From Orbilia blumenaviensis (Eukaryota > Ascomycota > Orbiliomycetes > Orbiliales > Orbiliaceae), in the NCBI GenBank assembly GCA_036872755.1, contig JAVHNS010000004.1, positions 3,162,001 through 3,226,000 of the forward strand: a DNA stretch of 64,000 nucleotides, given 5' to 3'. Below, piece by piece: positions 12,856-23,055 of the stretch (position 1 is its first letter; every line of letters starts with the position of its first letter). The translations under genes were made by a program, and so were the position numbers. The notes beneath the pieces were generated by a model that was given only the letters and a program-made list of their open reading frames with translations, did no database searches and was not told the DNA's origin.

Positions 12856-14253
12856 ATGTTCTCCGGTTGCTACAGGTCGCTTTATGCCATAACGGCGTTC
12901 GATAGCATACATGTAAGCTTTTAACCTCAGCATTTATTAAGGGAGGAGAGGGGAAGGAACATGCATATATAATATATAATGTCAGAACGTCAGATAACTA
13001 AGCCCTGTATATCTATAGGTTTCCGTGGCAATGATACTATTAGGAATATGTTTAATGGTTTATACGATAACAATTTTGGCTCAAAATGGATGGTTAGGAA
13101 TTCGATGGGCCCTGGTTGATTTAAATATAGTTTCTAATTAACTTTCGATACTTATACTCCCTGTCTTCAGGAAACTCGGGAACAGCAGCAGCACGTCTGA
13201 CTATGGGAGTGCCGGCGCCTTGCTCCGGGGGTATTTTAATTCCCACCTTATGTTCGGCTTTGTATTCCCGGTGGCAGCATTGATAATGGGTTTTACGGGA
13301 AACGGCTTGTCAGTCAAGCACTATCGGCTCGCACTCGCTATTGCATCGGTATATGGAGCGGCCGGCGTATACTCTGCTGCTTTGCTTAAAGATAGTACTG
13401 GGAAGAGAAGAAGGTGGCTCTACCTACTCATATTCACCATTTTCATATGCGCCTATACTATAATTATACTCGTCGGAATACAAAAATACGGCAAAAGAGG
13501 CTCTCGATGTGTTTCGTCCTACAGTCCTTGGAAGGCTTTGGGAAGTTATAGCGGGGCTATTGGTATGTTAAGCGTAACCTCTAGTGCACGGCCGTGTTCG
13601 ATATTATACATTTTATTTATTGTAACTAACGTTTAACGTCTAATTTAGGTACGGTAGTAGTAACCCCTATATGGTTCATTGCCATGCTCATAGGTTTGTT
13701 CCAAAGATAACTATTATATATATTTAGGATCATTTTTGATGTATGCTGAATGTAAAATTGATACATATAGGTCTCTTCTGGTTGAGCTTCTACGATAAGC
13801 AGAAACAGCCCGTGTACTTGCGAGCCATCGTCTTTGTTTCGGTGGCTGGAATGGCCATCTGGAATATAGTTTATATCGTTGGTCTACAAAAGTTCTACCT
13901 CGAGTATGAATATGCATATATATATGGCGATATTTATGAACAGACAAATGAGGTGTATGGAGCCCCAACCATCGGCCAGTTGGTAAACTACGTCATAATC
14001 TTCTACCCGTTAGTAGAGCTTGCCATCGCCGGAATTAGTAGGTTATATATAAACTGTATTTTCTAAAAGCTTTGGGCTTCACTGACTTACTTGGCCCTTA
14101 GAACGGAGGCTCGCCGATCGGTCAAAGGCAAGCGCAGTCAGCCAGGAGATAGGTGGGGACGCGGAGTTCAACAAACCCAATCAGAATCCGGAAGCCGCAA
14201 TAAACGTAGAAGGAGAGTTAACATTACGAGGGGGCATCCGAGGAACGTCCTGA
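12856..14253 (+). CDS. Orphan multi-pass membrane protein (six exons)
   Basis: Exons 12856-12912, 13019-13092, 13171-13562, 13649-13693, 13771-14037 and 14102-14253 all join in phase to 328 residues, which is strong support for a real gene. I count about six or seven hydrophobic segments: around VSVAMILLGICLMVYTITIL, HLMFGFVFPVAALIMGF, LALAIASVYGAAGVYSAALL, WLYLLIFTIFICAYTIIILV, VVVTPIWFIAMLIGLFWL, AIVFVSVAGMAIWNIVYIV and YVIIFYPLVELAIAGI. Basic loops (KDSTGKRRR, KRR after the last helix) suggest a cytosolic, polar C-tail of about 50 residues. I do not recognise the family. The donor of exon 2 (GTTAGG) is weak and is the least certain junction; it is chosen because it alone restores phase to the next exon. 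Confidence 0.72.
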
Positions 14254-15631
14254 AAGCAAAATAAAGTCTTTATATCATATATACATAAATATATGTCCAT
14301 ATACAAATATGGCTTCGTAAACAATGACCCCAGCCTTCACGAAGTGGCCAATCTGTCTCGAAGATAGCTTAAGACGTATATACCCTAGCCCCAGAGGTAG
14401 ACTCCCATTTATTAGCCAGTATTTGTTGTGCTTAATTATATTATATTAATGCTATTGTTTAACCTTAGTCTTGCGAGGTTTCCAAAGTGTGGTGCTAACA
14501 TACCGCAATGTTGTCTGTCGGACGATACCCAGCTATAAAGCATTATACTATCAAACCTTCGCCTTAAGTCATTTAAATATGCTAGATTGATCACCTCGGG
14601 GCCAATTAGATAATATTATACAAAATTGCATGTTCCAGCCTCCGGTAGCTGTGTAACTGATGTTAACTAAATCGATTACCTACCGTCTTTTACCTGAATT
14701 ACATAGAGAAACAGACAATTACATGTTTCAAATTAGCACCCGCGAGCTGCAAAATTTCACCAGTAAGTTAGATGTTGTTTTTTCAACGGGATTTATCGAT
14801 CCGAGAGAGCTTCAGCTGCAGTCTTCAGGCCAGTCCCGTCTTCAGCCGTCGCCAACGTCGACGAGACATATAAATTTGCAACACAAACATGTGTTGTCAG
14901 AAAGCTCGGGAGCCAGGCCGTAAACTGGTCTGTGGATTCGAGGCCTTCGAAGGAGGTCCGGCCCGGAAGTCTAGAGATGAGATGTAGACACGGTGTTTTG
15001 GGCCAAGAGATGCCAAAGTGCTCGTCTCAAACCCAATGATCATCGATCAACGCATTGCATGTTGTTAGGTTATGTAGGTGCTATACATAGCTATGGACTC
15101 GCCTTCAACCCTCTCCTCCTAAGGAAAGCACCGGCAAATTTGCAAAACGAGCTAGGACATACTTAGCTAACGATAGTATTGGGATCGAAGCATGAAAAAT
15201 ACATTCTATATTCATATGTATACCTTCGTCGCCTAGGAGCAGGGTCTGTCGATAGAATCCCCATATCTCAATGGTATTCACAATATCTGCCCAAGCCTGG
15301 TTTTCTTTTTGGTAGTTCAATTCCATCAAAAAAAAAAAAAAAAAAAAAAAAGAAATTTATATTTTGAGATCCCAAGTATAAAGGAAGATTTCCTAGGTAT
15401 TTAAGAAGAAGAAGGGTCGCATCATGGATTTTTAATCAACGTAAGGATAAGTTTCTAACTAGCAACAAAGCAAAACATGACGGTACTCTGACCTCCTCTA
15501 ACACTGTAAACCAAGAAATAGCCTGCGGAATCATGAGAACAAACCAACTCCCAGACGAGCAGGACCCAAAAGGTATGAAGTGACCGATTCCACTAGTAGG
15601 TGGAAGTGCTGGTATATATAGACCGTTATAA
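14254..15631. other. Intergenic stretch with repeat copy B and an A run
   Basis: No gene supported. It contains repeat copy B (about 14790-14900) and an A24 run at 15328-15351. Short frames at 14660-14923 and 15105-15329 have no recognisable content. Confidence 0.55.
14790..14900 (+). repeat. Diverged interspersed repeat, copy B
   Basis: Second copy of the element at about 11410-11545, same orientation, 3.4 kb away. Relative to copy A it shows several C-to-T and G-to-A differences, for example CTTCAGCTGCAGTCTTCAG against CCTCAGCTGCAGCCTCCAG, as expected from repeat-induced point mutation or simple decay. Confidence 0.65.
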
Positions 15632-18249
15632 TCAGGCCCGCCGCGTGCGGTTGAGGGGTTTGTGCTTGTTGCACTTATGCGTTTTGAGGTTTCTGGGTGG
15701 GTATTTCTTCTTGCAACGGCTACAAGTTACCAGAACCCGAATACAAGAACTTTCTTCATGGCGCTGCGCTGAAAATTTTGTCTTAAATTCTTTGGAACAT
15801 TTGCTGCATGAAAATGTCCTAGTGATCCTTGGAGACTCCTGGGGGCTTGTCTGACTTGGTGCTAATCCTTCTTCGATAGGATCTGCGTTTGGAGCCAGCG
15901 GGACCTCTGGAACTGGCGCATGCTTAGACCAGTCCCTCATTTGGGAGGTCCCGATGGTGCTATGTTCAGGGAACGGTGATCCCGGTCCAGGTTGGCCGGC
16001 CAGCAGCATAGTTTTGAGCCCTATTGCAATATTGCACACTTTTGTTAGTATATATATATGGCCGACCCAGATAGTTTTGAGCCCACTTATAAAGAGAGGG
16101 GAAGAAACGTACAGGTGAAGAATAACAACAAAATCAGGAAGGCTGCGCCGGCCAATAGGTAAGCCCACGTCCGTGATACGCGTGTCGTAGCCCGCTGACA
16201 TAGTACTGCCTTTCTATGTGGGGCTGACGACGATGTTAGTTCGTGGCCCATGCCTCCAGGGTCGGGGTCCCCGGGAGTTGGGTTGGAGGATAGAGAAAAC
16301 TGGTGTCTAGGTTGTAAGCACTGGTTGTCCTGGTTAGGTTTGGGTGATCCAAAGAGCTGATTTGTTGTGTCTGAGAGATCCATAAGAAGCTTCTGAGCGT
16401 TCCTAAGGAGTTCAGCATAATCTAGCTCAGGTAGAAAAGCTACGTCATCCACCTGCTTCTGGTTATGAAAGAAATTCCCAACGAGTCGACATTCTAGCCT
16501 CGTACCATTATAACTTTTATGACAGCAGAGCCAGTTCTCAGAGCTCAGACGTGGAGATGCTTTAAACCCTTGAAACCCGAAACTTGTAGGTTGTAAGACG
16601 CTCGCTCCCCAGATATTCTGGGCAGCAGTCATGAACAACTCACGGTCTTCTCCATCAAACAATATGTACCAGCGTGGGAGGTCCGTTCTAAAACCTACAT
16701 CGCCATCCTTGCTAGATTTGAGGTGCGGATCTGCGTACTTCTTCGACGTCTGCGAAACTGCGCTACACACAGATAGAAACGCCAGGGCTGTGGCGAGGTC
16801 GTGGGGAATATATCCGCGTGCGATCTTTCGTAGTACCTCTAGTCCGAATCGCCAACACCTCACTGGATTGGGCAATTGTTCTTTCACTCGGTCAAAAACA
16901 TCTTGTTCTGTTATCTGTTGGTAGATCTGCGTGAAAAAGACCCACATATCCGTTTTTGCTTGCTGAACCTTTGCTCTTTCCGCCTCTCTGAGCCTTGAAT
17001 AGAGTCCAGGGCCGACATTTCTTAGCCAAATGGGTCCTATTCCCCCCATCATCTCGATTTCCATTTTCATCTCCCTCTCCCTCTTCCTCTCCCTCTCCCT
17101 CTCCCTCTCCCTCTCCCTCTCCCACTCCCTCATTTTCTCTATAAAATTCTTCATCTCCATTTCCCCTTCCCCCCCCCCCCACTTTCCCACCCGCGTTGTC
17201 CCCGCCCCCGACCTTCCCATTATCACACACTCCTTCATCACCCACTCCTCCATCACACACTCCTTCATCACCCACTCCCTCGCGGGCTCCCTCACCCACT
17301 CCCTCGCAGGCTCCCTCACCCTCTCCCTCGCAGGCTCCCTCACCCTCTCCCTCGCACACTCCCTCACCCTCACCCTCTCCTTCATCCTCTCCCTCGCACG
17401 CTCCCTCACCCTCTCCATATCCTTATCCATCTCCCTCACCCTCTCCACATTCTTCTTCATATTCTTCTCCATCTCCCTCGCCCTCTTCATCACCCTTTCT
17501 ATCATCCTTTCTATCATCCCCTCTCTCATCCTTTCTCCCCCATCCTCTTCCTCTCCCTCCTTCGTCCACCTAGGAACCTCCTCTCTTGTTATCCCCCCGC
17601 CCTCCTCTTCCTCCTCCGGCGCCACATCTTCGAGAATACTACAGACATCCCACGACAGTGCGTCTCCGATATCCTGGACGCGGTACTGTAGAAACCCGTC
17701 TACCAGCAACCTTAGAGATGGAAAATAAGCCGCATCACCTGAAGATTGTGGAGCGATGATGGTTTCTCGTAAACGCTGCTTCAGGTCGTCATACCGGGCC
17801 ATCAGCTCGTCAAGTGACCAGCATGGAATAGACGGATTGCCTCCTGTCGGTTGGTAAACCTTGCCGGTGGCTTCGGCGATAGCTTCCTGGAGTAATTTAT
17901 CTAGAACTAGGACGTATTTATTGCCACAGTTCTCAATGGACACAAAGGTAAAGTCTGGATGCGAATCGTCTAGCTGGCGACAGCGGCACCCACTACTGCA
18001 GACTGCCCGGTCCGGAACTCCTTCAGTCGCAAGAGAAGGAGGTGGTGGTACGGGACGGGGCTCAAGTGAGAAACCCCTCTCTATGTATATACTTTCATCT
18101 TCGCCAAAGGAGTCGCGAACTGAGACCGTAGACTCGTTTAGTATCGGAGATGGCACAGTCATGTATGTGCGGAACATAGGCATTTTCCCATAATAATTAG
18201 CGCGATAGGGGCAGTACGATTCGTACACGCGGAGATCTGGGTCGCCCAT
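15632..18249 (-). CDS. Membrane-anchored C2H2/C2HC zinc-finger protein with charged repeat
   Basis: Two exons, 18249-16113 and 16020-15632, join in phase (donor GTACGT, acceptor AATAG) to 841 residues. In order, the N-terminal domain carries a CSSGCRCRQ motif, and a highly charged Arg/Glu repeat lies at about residues 225-400 (units such as REPARERV, and runs of alternating Arg-Glu). A helical domain of about 200 residues follows (starting near [17 protein letters not shown]). Then come a hydrophobic helix ([15 protein letters not shown]) just before the intron and, in exon 2, two fingers: CSKCSKEF...QRHEESSC and CSRCKKKY...LKTHKC. If the intron is retained, translation stops nine codons into it (720 residues) and the fingers are lost. 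Ordinary fungal C2H2 regulators lack a membrane helix, so tethering is inferred. No named family is recognised for the N-terminal domains. Confidence 0.72.
17060..17560. repeat. CT/AG-rich minisatellite inside coding sequence
   Basis: Imperfect tandem units of 6, 12 and 24 bases built on CTCCCTC lie within exon 1 of the zinc-finger gene. Read on the minus strand they encode the Arg/Glu-rich segment. The 24-base unit gives the eight-residue motif [16 protein letters not shown]. The units lack stops in other frames as well, which explains long false frames on the plus strand. A run of 12 C at about 17170-17182 makes the local frame sensitive to sequencing error. Confidence 0.9.
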
Positions 18250-20345
18250 ACTGGCGGTACTGGCTCCTGGTGCTGTAAAACGAGCTAGGGAATTTTCGAA
18301 TATGTTTGGCTGGGACCCATCTGTTTTTCGCTTGAATACACAGATGGCAGAATTTGTATATTAGCGGCCGCTTGGGATACGGCGGGAAATATAGATATAA
18401 AGTTTGTTCTAAACTCAGAAGGATGAGATAAAAGCGTTGAGGCTGGCTTACGAGACCAGATAAAACAGTGAATATAATTGTTGGCGAGCTCTACGAATGA
18501 AGATTGAAAGGCAAGAAGGGAGAACTGAGACACTTTATATAGTATTACATGTGTACGTACTATAATATCTGATACATGCAAAGATCTGTGTACGCCAGCA
18601 CGCACGAGCCTTGATACCTGCGGCCGCTCCCTATTGAATTTTCTTCTTCTTTTCCTTTCTTTCCTTCTTTCCTTCTTTCTTTCTTTCCTTCTTTCTTTCT
18701 TTTTTTTTTTTTTTTTTCGGAGGGTGGGTGACGATTATGCGGGTGCATGCAAGGACTAGGATCCCTCCCTTCGAAGAGTCGGCTGTATACCTAGGCGGCT
18801 TTGCACAGTTTCTGATTAATTTCTATCGGAAATATGGGTGCAAGTGGTCTCGAGGGTGCCAGAGCGGTATAAGAAACTTTTGAGCGTTTTGAATATCGCA
18901 ATTTGCATTGTTGCGTTCAAAGGCACTTGAACGGACGGCCAACGGTTGGATTCTAGGTATACGATTCAATTCAATATATACAAGTCGTATTCCCTTTGGT
19001 CCTTCCTTCCTTCCTTTCTTTCTTTTTCCATTTTTTGGGAGAAAGGGCTCTATTACGTGTACGGTGCATAAGCAGCCCCGAGCTCTGTTAGCTACATACC
19101 TACCTAGGTACATACTTCAGAATATCCGACGGGGGTTAGTAGGCGTATCATAACATATCAACGTAATAGGTCCGGATCCTTCGATGGGACGGGTTTGTGG
19201 GGATAGGCAGCGTTTCCGCCAATGGCGACCACGAGAAAATGGGAGGAAGTGGGCCCATATGCGGCTGCATGGTGACAAGGATGATGTGACCGACCCCAGA
19301 CCAGACCAATATATGATTAGCGAGACGACTTTCCGTTGGCGCGTCAAAACACCAACAGAACCACCACCAAATACTTGAGCATTATCGCACCGTATTTTTA
19401 GCTAAAACATTAACATCAGGGACGGGATTAGTCCCAGGTATAGAACCGGAGGCGAATGGGTGGGATGCAGAAGTGGTGTCTTCAGACAAAATATGCATGC
19501 AACAGGAGAGCTGAGGTAGCCTCGAAGAAGAAGAGCGGGAGTGCGTGGCTGAACATTGCATGCACATGTTCACGCGCACGCCCATGCAATATTGCTCTAC
19601 AAATTTCCTGGAATCGTAGCCTCGAAGTAGTCTCAATCCGCCTCTAAGTAGGAATTTTGAACGTCGTTTTTGTTTGATGCAAAGCGGCCGAGGACCTATA
19701 TCAGGACTACAATGATGACTAGAGCGTCATCTGAAGGAAGTATCCAATGTGAGAGAGCGTCCTCCCACGATCCTGCAGTCTATATGCTGGTTTACTCGTT
19801 CCAACCCACCATTGGATTTATGCTGTCTATAACACTATTTTATTCTCTCTCCCCCTCCTTTTTCTTTCTCCCACTTTTTCTCCTCCCATTTTTTTCCTCC
19901 TCCCATTTTTCTCCTCCCATTTTCTTCTCCTCCCATTTTTCTCCTCCCATTTTTTTCTCCTCCCATTTTTCTCCCATTTTTTTCTTTTTCTCCTCCCATT
20001 TTTTCCCCTTCGTTAGTTAACTTAGTGAAGGAGACGGGCACTACCCGATCACCCTTGCTTTCATGTTCCTAATTTCTAACTACTCAAAGTCACACAGCTC
20101 TGTCGAAGTCACATCCAAAACATGGCCCGCCGGTCTTCGTCAGCTTGGCGGATTAGACGAACCGCTGGAGGAGATGTCAGGCTGCTATACTTAAGAGCGC
20201 GCACCGAGACCCGGAATCGAGAAATGCACATACGCTGTCTTGCTTACCGTCAATCTACACTGGCTCGTTTGCACTCCAACTTCCTACTACAATCCCGTCA
20301 GAAAAGCTTATTTGCTTTGCTACTATATTGACTTGCGGAGTAATC
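18250..20345. other. Intergenic stretch rich in simple repeats
   Basis: No gene supported. It has a pyrimidine microsatellite (CTTT/CCTT) ending in a T run at about 18640-18718, another short one near 19000-19030, and the CCTCCCATTTTT tandem repeat at about 19850-20010. The left edge is the promoter side of the zinc-finger gene, the right edge that of the metzincin-like gene. Confidence 0.6.
19850..20010. repeat. Tandem repeat of CTCCTCCCATTTTT-type units
   Basis: About ten imperfect units of 13-20 bases, each with a CTCCCAT core followed by a T run. There are no spacers of constant length and no unique sequence between units, so it is a minisatellite, not a CRISPR array. Confidence 0.85.
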
Positions 20346-21038
20346 ATGACCAATCGCCAGTCTCACGGTATGCCTGCTTCCTTCCAAAGCAAACCCCTTC
20401 CGGTACACGGTTTTAGGACTAACCAACATTCGAAATGTGGACTAGCAGCTATCCAGCTAGACTACGGTGACAGCACCCCCGATTTCGTCTCAGATTCCGT
20501 TATACGGTACTACGTCGAACTTGACGCGTTTACCACTTTCGAGCAAAGTGAATATGCGGCAGAGTGCTTCGAGGCGGCCAATGAACTATGGCGGGGAGCC
20601 CCCGTACGCTTCCAGCGTGTGTTTTATCCTGACACCGCGTATTTCCTCGTCGTCGGTTCCAGCCGCGATCAGCAAACAACCTATGCCAGTGCATTCTTTT
20701 CAAATGACCTAGTTTGCTTGCGCAAGGTTACAATCTACCCACTGGCATTTCAACATCCCGAGGCTATAGTCAGCATACTTGCCTATGAATTGGGCCATAT
20801 GCTGGGACTCCACGAATTAGCTAGCGAGACCGAGCAAAACGAACCATCCTTATGGTTCGGTGTCAGCAGCCCTCTTTCTGCCATGCAATACTATAGGAAC
20901 CTTGGCCCGGTCGAAATTGCGATTCATTGGCTGGATATTGAGCTCCTTGTGTCCTTCTACGACTATGCGTACAACAGAGGTCAATATCAAGGATCCCCTA
21001 CTTTTCTTGTCGACATAGATATGGAGGGAGAATTCTGA
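20346..21038 (+). CDS. Metzincin-like (fungal M10/M12-type) protein with a broken zinc-binding motif
   Basis: A single exon of 230 residues, starting at the first ATG; no signal peptide is seen. The body matches a common fungal metzincin family. It starts with VIRYYVELDAF, then has a helix with CFEAANELW, RFQRVFYPDTAYFLV, YASAFF, YPLAF, the active-site helix, and a Met-turn-like SAMQY at residues 178-182, and ends in VDI. Active relatives carry HELGHxLGLRHE. Here residues 147-156 read YELGHMLGLH: the first zinc His is Tyr, and the stretch between Gly and the last His is one residue shorter. Only the catalytic Glu and one or two His remain, so proteolysis is unlikely. The rest of the frame is intact over the full family length, which suggests either a pseudoenzyme or a young decay product. 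Confidence 0.8.
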   Translation: MTNRQSHGMPASFQSKPLPVHGFRTNQHSKCGLAAIQLDYGDSTPDFVSDSVIRYYVELDAFTTFEQSEYAAECFEAANELWRGAPVRFQRVFYPDTAYFLVVGSSRDQQTTYASAFFSNDLVCLRKVTIYPLAFQHPEAIVSILAYELGHMLGLHELASETEQNEPSLWFGVSSPLSAMQYYRNLGPVEIAIHWLDIELLVSFYDYAYNRGQYQGSPTFLVDIDMEGEF

Positions 21039-22227
21039 GTGCAAAAGAACCTGTGGGAGCTTGGGCGATCCTTTGTCCCTGCAGCTGGTATCTATACTAC
21101 AAGAATAGCCTATCCCGATGCCTGTCTTATATACAATGTGCCTAGTTGTGTAATATACAGAGAATTATACTGGACAAGGCCAGCAAGAGAGAGAATTCCA
21201 AATTGATTTCCTATATGTGTGTTGCCATTTGTGGTTTTTCGCGATCTTGTAGTTAAGAATCTATTTTGGGTTAGCTTCGTGGACGATCATGAGCGTCCGT
21301 GACCAAGACTAATTAGAGCCCTGCGTAAACTTACGCCTCTGATATTGTGCCCTTAATTTTGGCAAATTGGATCCGTACGTGTACACACATATACCAGTAG
21401 GTAGTAGATCAACCAAGTCACACTTCAGCTTATCCTTGAGTAAACCTTATCTCGTAATGACGTAAACCGGCGCGAGACCTTCTAACACAAATATTTGAAT
21501 ATTATAAGAGTGTTCTGGTGGATCAAAGTTATTGCGATAGAACCAGTGTGAATTAAACATTAACCTAGATTGAGAATCGAATCTTTTTATAAATTTATAT
21601 ATATATATAAATTATTAGAACTTTATAGGATACCAAACTAACGTCTTGGCAAATATTCTTGGTTCGATCGTTCAAATTAGTAGCTATAGTATTATACCAA
21701 TTGCGCCAAGGCCCTCTACACGTGCAGACATTTATATACAATGAATGATATCTGTTCAATGATAAATCAAACCGCCGCAACATCTGATAATCTGAAAGTG
21801 ACTAGGTGGCCGCGAAGGCCTGAGCCTGACTCGTATACTGGCCCTGTAGCTATAGGTGACCATAGTTGAGTTGTGTTCTGTGAGTGCAATGCCCGACCAC
21901 AGAGATAATACGTCCTAGCCTAATGATGTTGCAAATTTGGAATTGGTTGTAGCTGTATGAATATCCAGGATTTGCGCTAGGGAGGTCTTAACGGCATAGG
22001 CGTATGGGCAGCTCTGTTTGTACGGCAATAGGGACCATCGGTAACGGCAGGTGTGTTGGCCACGAGGGAGATATCGACGGGATATATATGTTAATGAAAT
22101 ACTATGGGGAGGCGAGCCTATTACCCTCCCCACAGATCGATTCCACAAGCAAAACAGGTTTTGTAGGGCTCTCAAAGCATGTTTCGAACGAAGTCGCTTA
22201 AGCGCGGATCCGGAGCATCCCCCCATC
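21039..22227. other. Intergenic stretch, no gene seen
   Basis: It lies downstream of the metzincin-like gene and downstream of the CFEM-like gene (convergent ends). AT-rich, with only short overlapping frames and no repeat of note. Confidence 0.6.
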
Positions 22228-23055
22228 TTATGTATACCTAGGCCTCGGTCTTCGGTCATAGTCCTGAGTGCCGCCCATCGGTGGGCCATTCTGCAACATA
22301 GCCTCCAGCATAGCATTCCTGCTCCTCAAATAAATAATCCACGCTATCAATGCGACGATGATGACTCCGCAAACCACTCCCACCGCAATCGCGACTTTCT
22401 CGTACTTTGACGACCCTTGCGCCCCTGTCCATTCAGCAGCTAGCTGGGCCGCACTGGTATCGTTCAGGACTGTGGTATATGTTGAGAAGACCAGCTGCGT
22501 AACACTGGTGGGTATTTCAGTGGTTCTAGTTCCGGTGACGCTGGTTATCGTTATATCCGTTACAACAGTAGTAGTCCCACCCGTTACCGTGGTACTCTCG
22601 ACAACCGTCTCCGTTACGACGATGGCATTCGTTGCTACTACGGTGTTCGGATTTTGAGTCGGGGTAGGATCTGCGGGAGCATCCACCGGCCCAGCGACGG
22701 CAGTGAACCCGGCTTTCTGACAGTAACTCGTATAAAACCCCACTGCGTTAGTGTAGTCGTCCTCCCATCCGCCTATCGTACAGCTGTTGGATATACACGA
22801 GCTCAGCCCCGAAGTCGCGATATGATAGAGTCCGGTCGAACACCAGCACTCGTTAGCTGGATCATTACCACAACCCAACCAGTAAGCGATCTGGTCTGGG
22901 ACCCCGACGCACCCAATACAGGTGATAGCGCAAGGCCTCAAGCTGTTGATACCTTTGTCAACGCATACCGAGTTTGGAACTGCGTTAACAAGATTGACAG
23001 AGGAAAATAGGAGGCATAATAGGACAAAGAGGGTTGCGAAGTGTTGGCGAGCCAT
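22228..23055 (-). CDS. CFEM-like Cys-rich surface protein with Thr-rich stalk and transmembrane helix
   Basis: A single exon of 275 residues from the ATG at 23055; an upstream frame extension lacks an ATG. A signal peptide (about residues 1-25, hydrophobic core FATLFVLLCLLFSS) is followed by a Cys-rich domain (about 31-105) with LRPCAITCIGC, then WLGCGNDPANECWCS, LSSCISNSC and SYC. Next are a Thr/Val-rich stalk (about 120-195) that should be O-glycosylated, one transmembrane helix (VAIAVGVVCGVIIVALIAWI, about 220-243) and a short basic cytosolic tail ending in RRPRPRYT. Cys spacing is like CFEM domains, used in heme uptake, adhesion or signalling; the signal-Cys-stalk-helix-tail order also fits wall-stress sensors of the Wsc/Mid2 type. 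Membrane topology is clear; the exact family is less so. Confidence 0.82.
   Translation of the reverse strand: MARQHFATLFVLLCLLFSSVNLVNAVPNSVCVDKGINSLRPCAITCIGCVGVPDQIAYWLGCGNDPANECWCSTGLYHIATSGLSSCISNSCTIGGWEDDYTNAVGFYTSYCQKAGFTAVAGPVDAPADPTPTQNPNTVVATNAIVVTETVVESTTVTGGTTTVVTDITITSVTGTRTTEIPTSVTQLVFSTYTTVLNDTSAAQLAAEWTGAQGSSKYEKVAIAVGVVCGVIIVALIAWIIYLRSRNAMLEAMLQNGPPMGGTQDYDRRPRPRYT

Noticed and set aside
17030..17728. 232-codon plus-strand frame rich in Ser, Leu and Ile
   Set aside because: It is the antisense shadow of the CT-rich coding minisatellite in the zinc-finger gene; its composition is explained by the repeat.
19850..20010. CRISPR-like regular repeats
   Set aside because: Units are adjacent and variable in length with no unique spacers, and the genome is eukaryotic; it is a minisatellite.
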